Of a stretch of DNA of 51,785 nucleotides, positions 32,807 to 42,693 are shown one piece after another. Source of the stretch: Nocardioides sp. (lineage in GTDB: Bacteria; Actinomycetota; Actinomycetes; Propionibacteriales; Nocardioidaceae); contig JAICHQ010000012.1 in the NCBI GenBank assembly GCA_025924815.1, positions 1 to 51,785 of the forward strand, read 5' to 3'. A program made the translations under genes and the position numbers. The notes under the pieces were generated by a model that ran no database searches, was not told the origin of the DNA, and saw only the letters and a program-made list of their open reading frames with translations. The first letter of the stretch is position 1; each line of letters begins with the position of its first letter.

Positions 32807-34939
32807 ATGCATAGACAGATTGCGGGCAGGCTGACCGGACGCGTGACCAAGTGGATCGTCCTGGCGGCCTGGGTGATCGTGGTGATCGCGGCCGGGTCGG
32901 TCGCCGGGAAGCTCAGCGGTGTCCAGGACAACCAGGCCTCCTCGTGGCTGCCGGCCAGCGCCGAGTCCACCAAGGCCCTCGACAAGCTCGCGCCCTTCCA
33001 GGACCAGAACGAGATCCCGACGGTGCTGGTGTTCTCCAAGGACTCCGGCCTCACCGAGGCCGATCTCACCGCGATCGGGCAGAAGCTCGACCGGGTGCAG
33101 CAGATCGACGGTGCCATCCCCGCCAAGGGTCTCGACGGCACGCCGACGCAGCCGAGCAAGCTGATGCAGGTCTCCCCCGACGGCCAGGTGGCCCAGGGAC
33201 AGGTGACGTTCAACTTCGGCAAGGACGGCTGGAACAAGCTGCCCGACGTCAAGGACGAGATCGAGAAGATCGCCACCGTCCCGGGCACCACGCTGTACGT
33301 CGCGGGGCCGGGCGGGCAGGCGGCTGACTCCGCCGCCGCGTTCGCCGGGATCGACGGCAAGCTGCTCTACAGCACGATCATCGTGGTCATCGTCATCCTG
33401 CTGCTCACCTACCGCAGCCCGCTGCTGTGGCTGCTCCCGGTGATCTCGGCAGGAGTCGCGCTCACCTGCGCGCAGGCTGTGATCTACCTCCTGGCCAAGC
33501 ACGCCGACCTGACCGTCAACGGGCAGAGTGCGGGCATCCTCACGGTGCTGGTCTTCGGCGCCGGCACCGACTACGCGTTGCTGCTCGTCGCGCGCTACCG
33601 AGAAGAGCTGCATCGCCACGAGGACCGGCACGAGGCCATGGCCTTCGCCCTCCACCGGGCCACCCCGGCCATCATCGCCAGTGCGCTGACCGTCGTGCTG
33701 GGGATGCTGTGCCTGATCTTCGCCGACATGAACTCCACGGCCGGGCTCGGCCCCGTCGCGGCGATCGGCATCGGCGTGGGGCTGCTGGTGATGATCACGC
33801 TGCTGCCGGCCCTGCTGGTGATCTTCGGCCGGTGGATCTTCTGGCCGCGCCGGCCGGCGTACGACACCCTCGAGCCCAGCGCGACCGGCTTCTGGGCGCG
33901 GATCGGCGCCCGGATCGCCCCGCGCCCGCGTCTGGTGTGGGTCGTCACCGCGGTGATCCTCGGGGTGTGCAGCCTCGGCATCGTGCAGCTCAACGCGCAC
34001 GGCCTGGCGACCAAGGACGCCTACACCAAGGACTTCGACTCCGTGCTCGGACAGCAGGTGCTGATCGACCACCGGTTGGCCGACACCTCGTCACCGGTGC
34101 AGATCGTGGCGAACGCCGATCAGGCCGCAGCGGTCGGCCAGGCGCTGAGGGGCGTCGACGGGATCGGCGAGGCGTCCGCGCCGATCGTCAAGGGCGGCGT
34201 GGCTCTGATCCAGGCTCCCCTCGAGTCCGATCCGACCTCGAAGACGGCGTTCGCCACGGTCGACGACGTCCGAGCGGCCGTGCACCAGGTGCAGGGTGCC
34301 GACGCGCTGGTCGGTGGCGGTTCCGCCATCAGTGCCGACATCGAGCAGGCCTCGGCGCACGACAACAAGGTGATCATCCCGTTGGTGCTGGTCGTGGTCA
34401 TGATCGTGCTGATGGTGCTGCTGCGAGCGCTGCTCTCGCCGCTGCTCCTCGTCGCGACGGTCGTGCTGTCCTTCGGTGCGTCCCTCGGTCTGAGCTCCCT
34501 GGTCTTCCGGCACGTGTTCGGGTTCGCGGGGGCCGATGCCTCGCTGCCGCTGTTCGTGTTCGTGTTCCTGGTCGCCCTGGGCATCGACTACAACATCTTC
34601 TTGATGACCCGGGTGCGGGAGGAGACTCCTCAGCACGGCACCAGGCGGGCCTCGCTGATCGCCCTCGGCTCCACGGGCGGAGTCATCACCTCGGCCGGGC
34701 TCGTGCTGGCGGCGACGTTCTCGGTGCTGGCGACGCTGCCACTGGTGGCGTTCGCCGAGATCGGGTTCGCCGTGGCCCTCGGCGTGCTGCTCGACACGAT
34801 GATCGTGCGGTCGGTGCTGGTCACCGCGATCAACCTCGACGTCGGGAGCAGGATCTGGTGGCCGAGCAGGCTCGACCGGGCCGGCGCGGAGCCGACGCCG
34901 GTGGAGGCGGCCGAGCAGGTCGACGCGCTGGAGCCCTGA
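32807..34939 (+). CDS. MMPL-family RND transporter
   Basis: The protein (710 residues) has the actinobacterial MMPL architecture. TM1 lies near the N-terminus (VTKWIVLAAWVIVVIAAG), followed by an external loop of about 150 residues and five spans containing GTDYALLLVARYREEL near residue 262. TM7 lies at about 375-395 (LVWVVTAVILGVCSLGIV), with a second loop and a final five-span bundle with the equivalent GIDYNIFLMTRVREE near 593. The paired Asp-Tyr elements are the proton-relay residues of the family. It probably exports a lipid or hydrophobic compound, given the fatty-acid genes upstream. ATG 32807 is preferred to ATG 32771, which lies in the hairpin. Confidence 0.92.
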   Translation: MHRQIAGRLTGRVTKWIVLAAWVIVVIAAGSVAGKLSGVQDNQASSWLPASAESTKALDKLAPFQDQNEIPTVLVFSKDSGLTEADLTAIGQKLDRVQQIDGAIPAKGLDGTPTQPSKLMQVSPDGQVAQGQVTFNFGKDGWNKLPDVKDEIEKIATVPGTTLYVAGPGGQAADSAAAFAGIDGKLLYSTIIVVIVILLLTYRSPLLWLLPVISAGVALTCAQAVIYLLAKHADLTVNGQSAGILTVLVFGAGTDYALLLVARYREELHRHEDRHEAMAFALHRATPAIIASALTVVLGMLCLIFADMNSTAGLGPVAAIGIGVGLLVMITLLPALLVIFGRWIFWPRRPAYDTLEPSATGFWARIGARIAPRPRLVWVVTAVILGVCSLGIVQLNAHGLATKDAYTKDFDSVLGQQVLIDHRLADTSSPVQIVANADQAAAVGQALRGVDGIGEASAPIVKGGVALIQAPLESDPTSKTAFATVDDVRAAVHQVQGADALVGGGSAISADIEQASAHDNKVIIPLVLVVVMIVLMVLLRALLSPLLLVATVVLSFGASLGLSSLVFRHVFGFAGADASLPLFVFVFLVALGIDYNIFLMTRVREETPQHGTRRASLIALGSTGGVITSAGLVLAATFSVLATLPLVAFAEIGFAVALGVLLDTMIVRSVLVTAINLDVGSRIWWPSRLDRAGAEPTPVEAAEQVDALEP

Positions 34940-34953
34940 CCGGCGCGTCCGCC

Positions 34954-34989
34954 GCGGGCTCAGCCGGGGGCTCAGCCGCGGGCTCAGCC
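34954..34989. repeat. Three 12-bp tandem repeats at the P450 3' end
   Basis: Three head-to-tail units (G/C)CGGGCTCAGCC-type at 34954, 34966 and 34978; units 1 and 3 are identical and unit 2 differs at one base. The last unit contains the P450 stop codon. GGCTCAGCC is nearly self-complementary, so the array may act as a terminator in the 44-bp gap between the convergent MMPL and P450 genes. Confidence 0.75.
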
Positions 34990-36312
34990 GTGGAGGCGGA
35001 CCGGGACGGACTCCACGCCGTACACGATGGACTTGGCGTGGTAGGCGAGCTCCTCGGCGGGGACGGCGAGGGCCAGGTCGGGGAAGCGCCGGGCCAAGGC
35101 GGGGTAGGCCGCACGCAGCTCCATCTTGGCCAGCTCGGCACCGACGCAGCGGTGGAAGCCGTAGCCGAACGCCAGGTGCGACCCCGTGGCACGCGCGGGG
35201 TCGATGGCATCGCCCGCGGGATAGGTGCGGGGGTCGCGGTTGGCGGCGGGCAGGTGGACCATCACGCACGAGCCCTTGCGGATCCGGTGACCGCCGACCA
35301 TCACCTCGTCCTTGGCGAACCGCGGGAACGCCACCTGCACCACCGAGAGGAAGCGGAGCATCTCCTCCACGGTGGGCGCCACCGAGGCGGGGTCGCTCGC
35401 CATCCCGGCGTACAGCTCCGGGCGGTCGAGCAGGACGACGGTGCCGAGTGCCAGCATCGAGGCCGAGGTCTCGAGCCCACCGGTGAAGGCGCCGTCGGCG
35501 AGGCCGCCGAGGTCGAAGTCGTTGATCTCGTCGCCGTGCTCGCGGATGATCTGGCCGATCAGACCGGGCCCGGGGTCCGTGCGCTGGCGCTCGCACTCGG
35601 CGAACAGGAACCCTCGTGAGGCCCCGACGGCGCCCATGATCGCGCCACCGCCGAAGCTGACGTCGAAGCGCGCCGAGCCGAGCCTACGGAACGTCTCGCG
35701 GTCCTCGTCGCGCAGGCCGAGCAGCTCGCAGATCACCAGGAACGGGATCGGGAACGCGAAGGTCTTGACCAGGTCGACGACGCCGTCGTTGGCGGCGGCG
35801 ACCCGCTCGGTCTCGTCGAGCTGCTGGTCGATGATCTGGTCGATCGCGGGCCGGAGCCGCGCGAGCCGGCGCATCGTGAACTCCGGCGTCAGGAGCTTGC
35901 GCAGCCGCGTGTGCTCGGGCGGGTCGGTGAAGCCGAGGCCGCCGATGTCGCCGTTCTCGGCGCCGGACTTGCCGTAGTAGGGCCGCACGTCGGTGGAGTA
36001 CGACGTGAGGTCACCGAGCACCTCGCGCCCCTCGGCGTCACCGGTGACGATCCAGACGTCCATCCCGAGGAAGGTGACCAGCTTCGAGACCGGGTCCTTG
36101 GTCCGCAGCTCGCCCAGGCGGGGGTGCGGGTCGACCTGCTGCCGGTCGAGCGGCCAGCTCAGCCGGTCGGGCACCCGGTGGACCTGGGTCAGGTCGATGC
36201 CACCGGCCCGCGCCACGAGGCGGCGGCGGACGGCTCCCTTGACGGCTTCCAGCAGCGGCACGGCCACCAGCGTACGGGTGCTGACCGTGAGAACGCTGAG
36301 AGGCTCACCCAC
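34984..36312 (-). CDS. Cytochrome P450
   Basis: The protein (442 residues) is a soluble bacterial-type P450. Motifs include the C-helix region TDPPEHTRLRKLLTPEFT, the I-helix oxygen-binding region with GGLETSAS (an unusual Ser where Thr is normal), and EEMLRFLS in the ExxR position, where the expected Arg follows directly. The heme loop FGYGFHRCVGAELAKMEL has the Cys ligand near residue 389. The frame is open back to 36540, but that part is antisense to the next gene. GTG 36312, 9 nt past the preceding stop, is the likeliest start, though no ribosome site is evident. The substrate is unknown, and no ferredoxin or reductase gene is adjacent. Confidence 0.9.
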   Translation of the reverse strand: MGEPLSVLTVSTRTLVAVPLLEAVKGAVRRRLVARAGGIDLTQVHRVPDRLSWPLDRQQVDPHPRLGELRTKDPVSKLVTFLGMDVWIVTGDAEGREVLGDLTSYSTDVRPYYGKSGAENGDIGGLGFTDPPEHTRLRKLLTPEFTMRRLARLRPAIDQIIDQQLDETERVAAANDGVVDLVKTFAFPIPFLVICELLGLRDEDRETFRRLGSARFDVSFGGGAIMGAVGASRGFLFAECERQRTDPGPGLIGQIIREHGDEINDFDLGGLADGAFTGGLETSASMLALGTVVLLDRPELYAGMASDPASVAPTVEEMLRFLSVVQVAFPRFAKDEVMVGGHRIRKGSCVMVHLPAANRDPRTYPAGDAIDPARATGSHLAFGYGFHRCVGAELAKMELRAAYPALARRFPDLALAVPAEELAYHAKSIVYGVESVPVRLHG

Positions 36313-36320
36313 CCGATCGG

Positions 36321-37334
36321 TCAGGCGAGTCCCCGCAGGATCTCGGCGACCGGCGCGCGTCGCGCGGCGCGGAAGCCCGTCCCGGCCCAGAGGTTGACCC
36401 GCTCGACGTCGCCCGCGGCGGCCGCCGCCCGGCGGATGGGCCGGGTGAGATGGTGCAGGGCGGGATAGCCGCTCGGTGCGGACGCGTCGTACGCATCGGA
36501 GAACGCGTTGCGCAGGCCCCGTGCCGGGCGCCCGGTCCACGCTCGCATCACGGCCGTCTCGCGGGTGTGGTCGAGGAGGCCGGCCCGGTGGGTCTCCGAC
36601 GTCCCGGCCTCGTCGGCCAGGAGGAGCAGGGTCCCCACGACGGCGCCCTCGGCTCCGGCCGCGACGACCGCGTGTACGTCGTCGCGCGAGCCGATGCCGC
36701 CGGCGCCCAGCACCGGCAGGTCGACGGCCGCCCGCACCCCTGCCACCAGGTCGGACAGTGGTCGGTCGGCCGGGATCGCGCTCGGGGTGAGGGTCCCGGA
36801 GTGGCCGCCCGCGGCGCTCGCCTGGACCACCAGCCCGTCGAAGCCTGCCTCGCTCGCCTCGCGCGCCTCCTCGACCGAGGTGACCGTCTGCACCAGCAGG
36901 CAGCCGGCGCTGCGGAGCGCGGCCCGGGCCGGCGCCCCCGGGATCCCGAACGTGAACGACACCACCGGTGCCGGATGCTCGAGCAGGACATCGACCTTGT
37001 CCTGCCAGGCGTCGTCGTCCGCGACGGGCTCGAGCGGCAGCGAGACGTCGTACCGCTCCGCCTCGGCGCGGATCAGCTCGCGGTACGCCGCGTAGGCGAC
37101 CGGCTCGAGCGGCACCGGGTTCGGCGCGAACAGGTTCACGCCGTACGGCCCCGTGACGACACCGACGGATGCGAGCTGCTCCCCCAGCGCCTCGGCCGAC
37201 AGGTAGCCGCCGGCGAGGAAGGCCAGCGACCCCGCGCCCGCGGCGCCGCGCACCAACGCCGGCGTCGTCGGCCCTCCCGCCATCGGTGCGGCCACGACCG
37301 GGCTCGTGGCGCCGAGATCGCTCAGCCAGGTCAT
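36321..37334 (-). CDS. Nitronate monooxygenase (2-nitropropane dioxygenase family)
   Basis: The protein (337 residues) is an FMN TIM-barrel enzyme that oxidises alkyl nitronates. Landmarks are VVAAPMAGGPTTPALV near residue 13, YGVNLFAPNP near 63, the catalytic His in ASAAGGHSGT near 170, and the phosphate-binding GAGGIGSRDDVHAVVAAGA near 207. ATG 37334 has a GGTGG site and lies 10 bp behind the acetate kinase stop; the P450 follows after 8 bp. Nitronate detoxification in a series with a P450 and the phosphoketolase shunt is unusual, and the functional link is unclear. Confidence 0.9.
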   Translation of the reverse strand: MTWLSDLGATSPVVAAPMAGGPTTPALVRGAAGAGSLAFLAGGYLSAEALGEQLASVGVVTGPYGVNLFAPNPVPLEPVAYAAYRELIRAEAERYDVSLPLEPVADDDAWQDKVDVLLEHPAPVVSFTFGIPGAPARAALRSAGCLLVQTVTSVEEAREASEAGFDGLVVQASAAGGHSGTLTPSAIPADRPLSDLVAGVRAAVDLPVLGAGGIGSRDDVHAVVAAGAEGAVVGTLLLLADEAGTSETHRAGLLDHTRETAVMRAWTGRPARGLRNAFSDAYDASAPSGYPALHHLTRPIRRAAAAAGDVERVNLWAGTGFRAARRAPVAEILRGLA

Positions 37335-37344
37335 GCCACCGACG

Positions 37345-38463
37345 CTAGCCCCTTCCGTCCGGGTCGAGGACGCCGCGCACCTCGCGGGCGACCTCGAGGT
37401 CCTCCCGCGCGGTGACCACGACGGTGCGGACGCGGGCTCCTTCCGCCGAGAGGTCGGCGTCGGCCGTGGCGAGGTTGGCGGCAGCGCCGAGCTCGACGCC
37501 CAGGTAGGACAGCCGCTCCGCGGCCTCGCCGCGCAGCTCGGGAGAGTGCTCCCCCATCCCGCCGGTGAACACGAGCAGGTCGAGTCCGCCCGCGCTCGCG
37601 GCCATGGCGCCGATCTCGCGGACCAGGCGATGCACGTAGACGCCGAGGGAGAGCGCGGCGTCCGCGTCTCCGGCGTCCCGCGCGGCCAGCACGTCGCGCA
37701 GGTCACCCGAGGTGCCCGAGAGTCCCTTGAGGCCGGACTGGTTCTCCAGGATCTGGCTCAGGGTGGCGGTGTCGGCACGGGTCTCCTGCAGCAGCCACAG
37801 CAGCAGGCCGGGATCCACCGAGCCGACCCGCGTCTGCATGACCAGGCCCGCCAAGGGGGTGAAGCCCATGGTGGTGTCGATCGAGCGTCCGTCGCGTACC
37901 GCGCAGAGAGAGGCGCCGGCGCCCAGGTGGCACGACACCACCCGCAGCTCCTCGAGGGGCCGGCCGGTGATCCCGGCGGCCCGGCGTACGGCGTACGCGT
38001 GCGAGAGCCCGTGGAAGCCGTAGCGCCGCAGCTGGTAGCGGTGGTTCCACTCCCGGGGCAGGGCGTAAGTCGCGGCGTCGTCGGGGATCGTGGCGTGGAA
38101 CGACGTGTCGAACGCCGCCACGGCGGGCAGGTCCGGCAGGAGCTCGCCGACCGCGCGGATCGCCGCCACCGCACGCGGGTTGTGCAGCGGCGCGAGGTCG
38201 GCGATCGAGTCGAGGTAGCCGACGACCTCGTCGTCGACCCGGACCGACGCCCGGTGACGGGGCCCACCGTGGACGACCCGGTGCCCGACGGCGTCCGCAG
38301 ACGGTGCCTGGTCCAGGAAGTCCCGCACGGGCTCCAGGTGGTCGGCCCCGTCCCACCGGTCCACGGTCGTCCCGTGCAACGGCTCCGTGTCCTCCCCCGC
38401 CTCGTCGTCGACCACGGCGAGCTTCAGGCTGCTGGACCCGGCGTTGACGACGAGGACGCGCAC
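37345..38463 (-). CDS. ackA: Acetate kinase
   Basis: AckA (372 residues) interconverts acetyl phosphate + ADP and acetate + ATP. Visible motifs are VNAGSSSLKLAV at the N-terminus, VGHRVVHGG near residue 59, the catalytic AFDTSFHATIP near 118, YGFHGLSHAYA near 148 and SCHLGAGASLCAV near 177. The ADP-binding VFTGGMGEHSPELR lies near 295. It starts at a GTG one base after the phosphoketolase stop, so the two are translationally coupled and the acetyl phosphate made by phosphoketolase passes directly to ATP formation. No pta gene is present here. Confidence 0.96.
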   Translation of the reverse strand: MRVLVVNAGSSSLKLAVVDDEAGEDTEPLHGTTVDRWDGADHLEPVRDFLDQAPSADAVGHRVVHGGPRHRASVRVDDEVVGYLDSIADLAPLHNPRAVAAIRAVGELLPDLPAVAAFDTSFHATIPDDAATYALPREWNHRYQLRRYGFHGLSHAYAVRRAAGITGRPLEELRVVSCHLGAGASLCAVRDGRSIDTTMGFTPLAGLVMQTRVGSVDPGLLLWLLQETRADTATLSQILENQSGLKGLSGTSGDLRDVLAARDAGDADAALSLGVYVHRLVREIGAMAASAGGLDLLVFTGGMGEHSPELRGEAAERLSYLGVELGAAANLATADADLSAEGARVRTVVVTAREDLEVAREVRGVLDPDGRG

Positions 38464-38464
38464 C

Positions 38465-40894
38465 TCAGGCCTCGGGGGTGTTGCGGGCCGGGTGCGCGGT
38501 CTTCAGCTGCGGGCCGCCCCCGGCGCCCCACTGCCAGTCGCGCACCTCGGGGAGGTCCTCCCCGTGGGAGCGGATGTAGTGGGCGTGCTCGATCAACCGG
38601 TTCCGCAGCCACTCGCGGGCATGGGCGCCGCGATCACGCAGCCGGGGCACCCGGTCGATGACGTCGGCCGCGAGGTCGAAGCGGTCGATCTGGTTGAGCA
38701 CGGTCATGTCGAACGGCGTCGTGGTCGTGCCCTCCTCGATGTAGCCGCGGACGTGGAGGTTGTCGTGGTTGGCACGACGGTAGGTCAGTCGGTGGATCAA
38801 CCACGGATAGCCGTGGTAGGCGAAGATCACCGGCTTGTCGCGGGTGAACAACGCGTCGAAGTCGGCGTCGGGCAGGCCGTGTGGGTGCTCTCGGTGGTCC
38901 TGGAGCCGCATCAGGTCCACGACGTTGACGAAGCGGATCTTCAGGTCGGGGAAGAAGCCACGGAGAAGGCCCACCGCAGCCAGCGACTCCATCGTCGGTA
39001 CGTCGCCGGCGCAGCCCATCACCACGTCCGGCTCATCGCCGCCGTCCGTGCTCGCCCACTCCCAGATCCCGATGCCCTTGGTGCAGTGGACGACGGCCTG
39101 GTCCATGTCGAGGTACTGCAGCGCCGGCTGTTTGCCGGCCACGATCGCATTGACGTACTGCTTGCTGCGCAGGCAGTGGTCGGCCACCGACAGCAGGCAG
39201 TTGGCGTCAGGGGGAAGGTAGACGCGGATGACGCCGGCCTTCTTGTTGACCATGTGGTCGATGAACCCCGGGTCCTGGTGGGAGAACCCGTTGTGGTCCT
39301 GTCGCCACACGTGCGAGGTGAGCAGGTAGTTCAGGGATGCGACCGGCCGACGCCAGGGGATGCGGTCGGTGGTCTCGAGCCATTTTGCGTGCTGGTTGAA
39401 CATCGAGTCGACGACGTGGATGAAGGCCTCGTAGCAGGAGAAGAAGCCGTGCCGGCCGGTGAGCAGGTAGCCCTCGAGCCAGCCCTGGCAGGTGTGCTCG
39501 GACAGGATCTCCATCACCCGTCCGTCGACCGCGAGGTGGTCGTCGTAGGGGAAGGTCTCGGCGTTCCAGGTGCGGTCGGTGACCTGGAGGACGTCCTGGA
39601 GACGGTTGGAGTTGTTCTCGTCGGGTGAGAACATCCGGAACCGGTCGTCGTTGCGCGCCATCACGTCGCGCAGGAAGGTGCCGAGCACCCGCGTCGCCTC
39701 GACGGCGCCGGTGCCCGGCTCGGTGACCGGCACGGCGTACTCCCGGAAGTCGGGCAGGCTGAGGTCCTCGAGCAGGAGGCCTCCGTTGGCGTGCGGGTTG
39801 GCGCTCATCCGTCGCGGGCCGGCGGGGTGGAGGTCGCGGATCTCCGCCGCCGGCGCACCGCTCGCGTCGAACAGCTCCTCGGGACGGTAGCTGCGCAGCC
39901 AGTCCTCGAGGATCTGCCGATGACCCTCGTCGTGCCGAGCGTCGGCGAAGGGGACCTGGTGGGAGTGCCAGTAGCCCTCCACGCGCTGGCCGTCGACCTC
40001 CTTCGGGCCGGTCCAGCCCTTCGGCGTGCGGAGCACGATCATCGGCCACGAAGGACGCTCGACGGCCGCACCGGACCGGGCGCGACCCTGGATGTCGCGG
40101 ATCTCGTCGAGCGCCCGGTCGAGGGTCGCGGCGAAGGCGTGGTGCATCGTGTCCGGGTCGTCGCCGGAGACGAAGTGAGGGGTGTGGCCGTAGCCGCGCA
40201 GGAGCAGGTCGAGCTCCTCCTCGGGGATCCTGGCCAGTACCGTCGGGTTGGCGATCTTGTAGCCGTTGAGGTGCAGGATCGGCAGCACCGCACCGTCGCG
40301 GGCAGGGTCGACGAACTTGGTGCTGTGCCAGCTCGTCGCCAGCGGGCCCGTCTCCGCCTCGCCGTCACCGACGATCGCGGCGACGACGAGATCCGGGTTG
40401 TCGAACGCCGCGCCGTACGCGTGGGACAGCGAGTACCCGAGCTCGCCCCCCTCGTGGATCGACCCCGGCGTCTCCGGCGCGACGTGGCTCGGGATCCCGC
40501 CGGGGACGGAGAACTGCTTGAACAGTCGAGCCATCCCGTCCTCGTCGAGGGTGATCTCGGAGTAGGTCTCGGTGTAGGTGCCGTCGAGGTACGCCGCCGC
40601 CACCAGACCCGGCCCCCCGTGACCAGGACCGATGATGTACATCGCGTCGAGGTCCCGCTCCGCGATCGCGCGGTTGAGGTGGGCGTAGACGAAGTTCAGC
40701 CCCGGGGTGGTGCCCCAGTGCCCGAGCAGCCGTGGCTTCACGTGCTCGGGCCGGAGCGGCTCCCGCAGCAGTGGGTTCGCCATCAGGTAGATCTGACCGA
40801 CCGACAGGTAGTTCGCCGCTCGCCACCACGCGTCGATGCGGTGGAGGTCGTCATCGGCGAGGTACGCCGGCGGGGTCGTGCTCGGGGTGGTCAT
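38465..40894 (-). CDS. xfp: Phosphoketolase (xylulose-5-P / fructose-6-P)
   Basis: The enzyme (809 residues) is a thiamine-diphosphate enzyme splitting xylulose-5-P or fructose-6-P to acetyl phosphate plus glyceraldehyde-3-P or erythrose-4-P. Family marks are [33 protein letters not shown] near residue 58, [11 protein letters not shown] near 89 and [19 protein letters not shown] near 147. The ThDP-Mg site [15 protein letters not shown] lies near 176, with GWTGP and [13 protein letters not shown] near 715. Whether it prefers X5P only or also F6P cannot be decided. It lies 25 bp behind guaA and 1 bp ahead of ackA. Confidence 0.96.
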   Translation of the reverse strand: MTTPSTTPPAYLADDDLHRIDAWWRAANYLSVGQIYLMANPLLREPLRPEHVKPRLLGHWGTTPGLNFVYAHLNRAIAERDLDAMYIIGPGHGGPGLVAAAYLDGTYTETYSEITLDEDGMARLFKQFSVPGGIPSHVAPETPGSIHEGGELGYSLSHAYGAAFDNPDLVVAAIVGDGEAETGPLATSWHSTKFVDPARDGAVLPILHLNGYKIANPTVLARIPEEELDLLLRGYGHTPHFVSGDDPDTMHHAFAATLDRALDEIRDIQGRARSGAAVERPSWPMIVLRTPKGWTGPKEVDGQRVEGYWHSHQVPFADARHDEGHRQILEDWLRSYRPEELFDASGAPAAEIRDLHPAGPRRMSANPHANGGLLLEDLSLPDFREYAVPVTEPGTGAVEATRVLGTFLRDVMARNDDRFRMFSPDENNSNRLQDVLQVTDRTWNAETFPYDDHLAVDGRVMEILSEHTCQGWLEGYLLTGRHGFFSCYEAFIHVVDSMFNQHAKWLETTDRIPWRRPVASLNYLLTSHVWRQDHNGFSHQDPGFIDHMVNKKAGVIRVYLPPDANCLLSVADHCLRSKQYVNAIVAGKQPALQYLDMDQAVVHCTKGIGIWEWASTDGGDEPDVVMGCAGDVPTMESLAAVGLLRGFFPDLKIRFVNVVDLMRLQDHREHPHGLPDADFDALFTRDKPVIFAYHGYPWLIHRLTYRRANHDNLHVRGYIEEGTTTTPFDMTVLNQIDRFDLAADVIDRVPRLRDRGAHAREWLRNRLIEHAHYIRSHGEDLPEVRDWQWGAGGGPQLKTAHPARNTPEA

Positions 40895-40919
40895 GTCGGC
40901 CCGTACCCCTTCTCCTCGC

Positions 40920-42485
40920 TCATTCCCACTCGATGGTGCCGGGCGGCTTCGAGGTGAGGTCCAGGGTGACCCGGTTGACCTCGGCGACCTCGTTGGTGAT
41001 GCGGGTGGAGATCCGCTCGAGCAGGTCGTAGGGCAGGCGCGCCCAGTCGGCGGTCATCGCGTCCTCGGAGGTGACCGGACGGAGGACGACGGGGTGGCCG
41101 TAGGTGCGGCCGTCGCCCTGGACGCCGACCGAGCGGACGTCGGCCAGGAGGACGACGGGGAACTGCCAGATGTCGCGGTCGAGCCCGGCGGCGGTGAGCT
41201 CCTCGCGGGCGATCAGGTCGGCGGCTCGCAGGATGTCGAGGCGCTCGCGGGTCACCTCGCCGATGATCCGGATGCCCAGGCCCGGCCCGGGGAACGGCTG
41301 GCGCCACACCATGGTCGGCGGCAGCCCGAGCTGCTCGCCGACCTGGCGCACCTCGTCCTTGAACAGGGTGCGCAGCGGCTCGACGAGCTCGAAGTCCAGG
41401 TCGTCGGGAAGCCCGCCGACGTTGTGGTGCGACTTGATGGTGGAGGTGCCCGCTCCCCCGCCGGACTCGACGACGTCGGGGTAGAGCGTGCCCTGCACGA
41501 GGTACGCCGTACCGCCGGCGCCGACGTCTCCGAACACCCGGGCCTCGGCCGCTTCGAAGGTGCGGATGAACTCGCGGCCGATGATCTTCCGCTTCTCCTC
41601 GGGGTCGTGGATACCCTCCAGCGCACCGAGGAACTGGTCGGCCGCGTCGACCACGTCGAGGGTGTCGAAGACGGCCTCGAAGTCGCGGCGCACCTGCTCG
41701 GTCTCGCCGAGGCGCATCATCCCGTGGTCGACGTAGACGCACGTGAGCCGGTCGCCGACGGCGCGCTGCACGATCGCCGCCGCGACGGCGGAGTCGACCC
41801 CGCCCGACAGCGCGCAGATCGCGCGGCCCTCGCCGATCTGCTCGCGGATGTGCTCGACCTGCTCGTCGACGATGTTGACCATCGTCCAGGTCGGACGGCA
41901 GCCCGCGATCTCGGTCAGGAAGTGCTCGAGCACCTGTTGGCCGTGCTCGGTGTGCAGCACCTCGGGGTGCCACTGGACGCCGGCCAGGCGCCGCCGGGTG
42001 TCCTCGAACGCCGCCACCGGGGTGACCCCGGTCGAGGCCAGCACGTCGAACCCCGGCGGGGCCGCGACGACCGAGTCGCCGTGGGACATCCACACCGAGT
42101 GGGTGGCCGGGACGTCGGCGAGCAGGACGCCGGGCCGGTCCAGCGTGACCGGCGTGCGGCCGTACTCCCGGGCTCCGGTCGGCGACACGGCGCCGCCGAG
42201 GCCCTGGGCCATCAGCTGGAACCCGTAGCACATGCCGAAGACCGGCACCCCCGAGGTGAAGACCGCGTCGTCGATGCCGGGGGCGTCGTCGGCGTACACC
42301 GAGGACGGGCCGCCGGAGAGGATGATCGCGGCCGGCTCCCGCGCGAGCATCTCGGCGACCGGCATCGTGTGCGGCACGATCTCGGAGTAGACCCGCGCCT
42401 CGCGCACCCGCCGCGCGATCAGCTGGGCGTACTGCGCACCGAAGTCGACGACGAGGACCAGGTCGTGGGTGTCGTGCTCCGACAT
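40920..42485 (-). CDS. guaA: GMP synthase (glutamine-hydrolysing)
   Basis: GuaA (521 residues) aminates XMP to GMP using glutamine. The class I glutaminase domain shows the nucleophile Cys 86 in [13 protein letters not shown] and the His/Glu pair in WHPEVLHTE near 173. The ATP pyrophosphatase P-loop is [13 protein letters not shown] near 227, and the dimerisation/XMP domain ends with [11 protein letters not shown] as usual. The start is ATG 42485, with TAGGCT exactly 6 nt upstream and no ribosome site, a leaderless arrangement. It is the first gene of a dense minus-strand series with xfp, ackA, nitronate monooxygenase and P450. Confidence 0.97.
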   Translation of the reverse strand: MSEHDTHDLVLVVDFGAQYAQLIARRVREARVYSEIVPHTMPVAEMLAREPAAIILSGGPSSVYADDAPGIDDAVFTSGVPVFGMCYGFQLMAQGLGGAVSPTGAREYGRTPVTLDRPGVLLADVPATHSVWMSHGDSVVAAPPGFDVLASTGVTPVAAFEDTRRRLAGVQWHPEVLHTEHGQQVLEHFLTEIAGCRPTWTMVNIVDEQVEHIREQIGEGRAICALSGGVDSAVAAAIVQRAVGDRLTCVYVDHGMMRLGETEQVRRDFEAVFDTLDVVDAADQFLGALEGIHDPEEKRKIIGREFIRTFEAAEARVFGDVGAGGTAYLVQGTLYPDVVESGGGAGTSTIKSHHNVGGLPDDLDFELVEPLRTLFKDEVRQVGEQLGLPPTMVWRQPFPGPGLGIRIIGEVTRERLDILRAADLIAREELTAAGLDRDIWQFPVVLLADVRSVGVQGDGRTYGHPVVLRPVTSEDAMTADWARLPYDLLERISTRITNEVAEVNRVTLDLTSKPPGTIEWE

Positions 42486-42497
42486 GACCGCAGCCTA
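42486..42497 (-). promoter_or_regulatory. Probable leaderless promoter (-10) of guaA
   Basis: TAGGCT (42497-42492) plus six bases and the ATG at 42485. It would drive guaA and possibly the following four genes. Confidence 0.55.
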
Positions 42498-42515
42498 GCC
42501 GCGGTCCCGGACGCG

Positions 42516-42554
42516 CCAGAGCCCGGCCGATCAGGGAGCGAGGCCGGGCTCTGG
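42516..42554. terminator. Strong 13-bp-stem hairpin between the GMC gene and guaA
   Basis: CCAGAGCCCGGCC (42516-42528) and GGCCGGGCTCTGG (42542-42554) are perfectly complementary around a 13-nt loop. It lies in the 208-bp gap between the GMC oxidoreductase stop (42694) and the guaA start (42485), upstream of the guaA -10. It most likely ends the GMC/aldehyde dehydrogenase transcript, though it has no T-tract. The remaining gap (42555-42693) shows nothing recognisable. Confidence 0.65.
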
Positions 42555-42693
42555 TCCGCCTCCTGCGAGAGCAGCAGACGGGTCGGGCCACCACCAAGGG
42601 AGGGAGTTCGACGGTGGGGACCCGACCCGCTCAACGACAGCCCACACCCGGGGGTTACGCGCGTGAGCCGACGTTCCGGAGAAGCCGGGCGGG

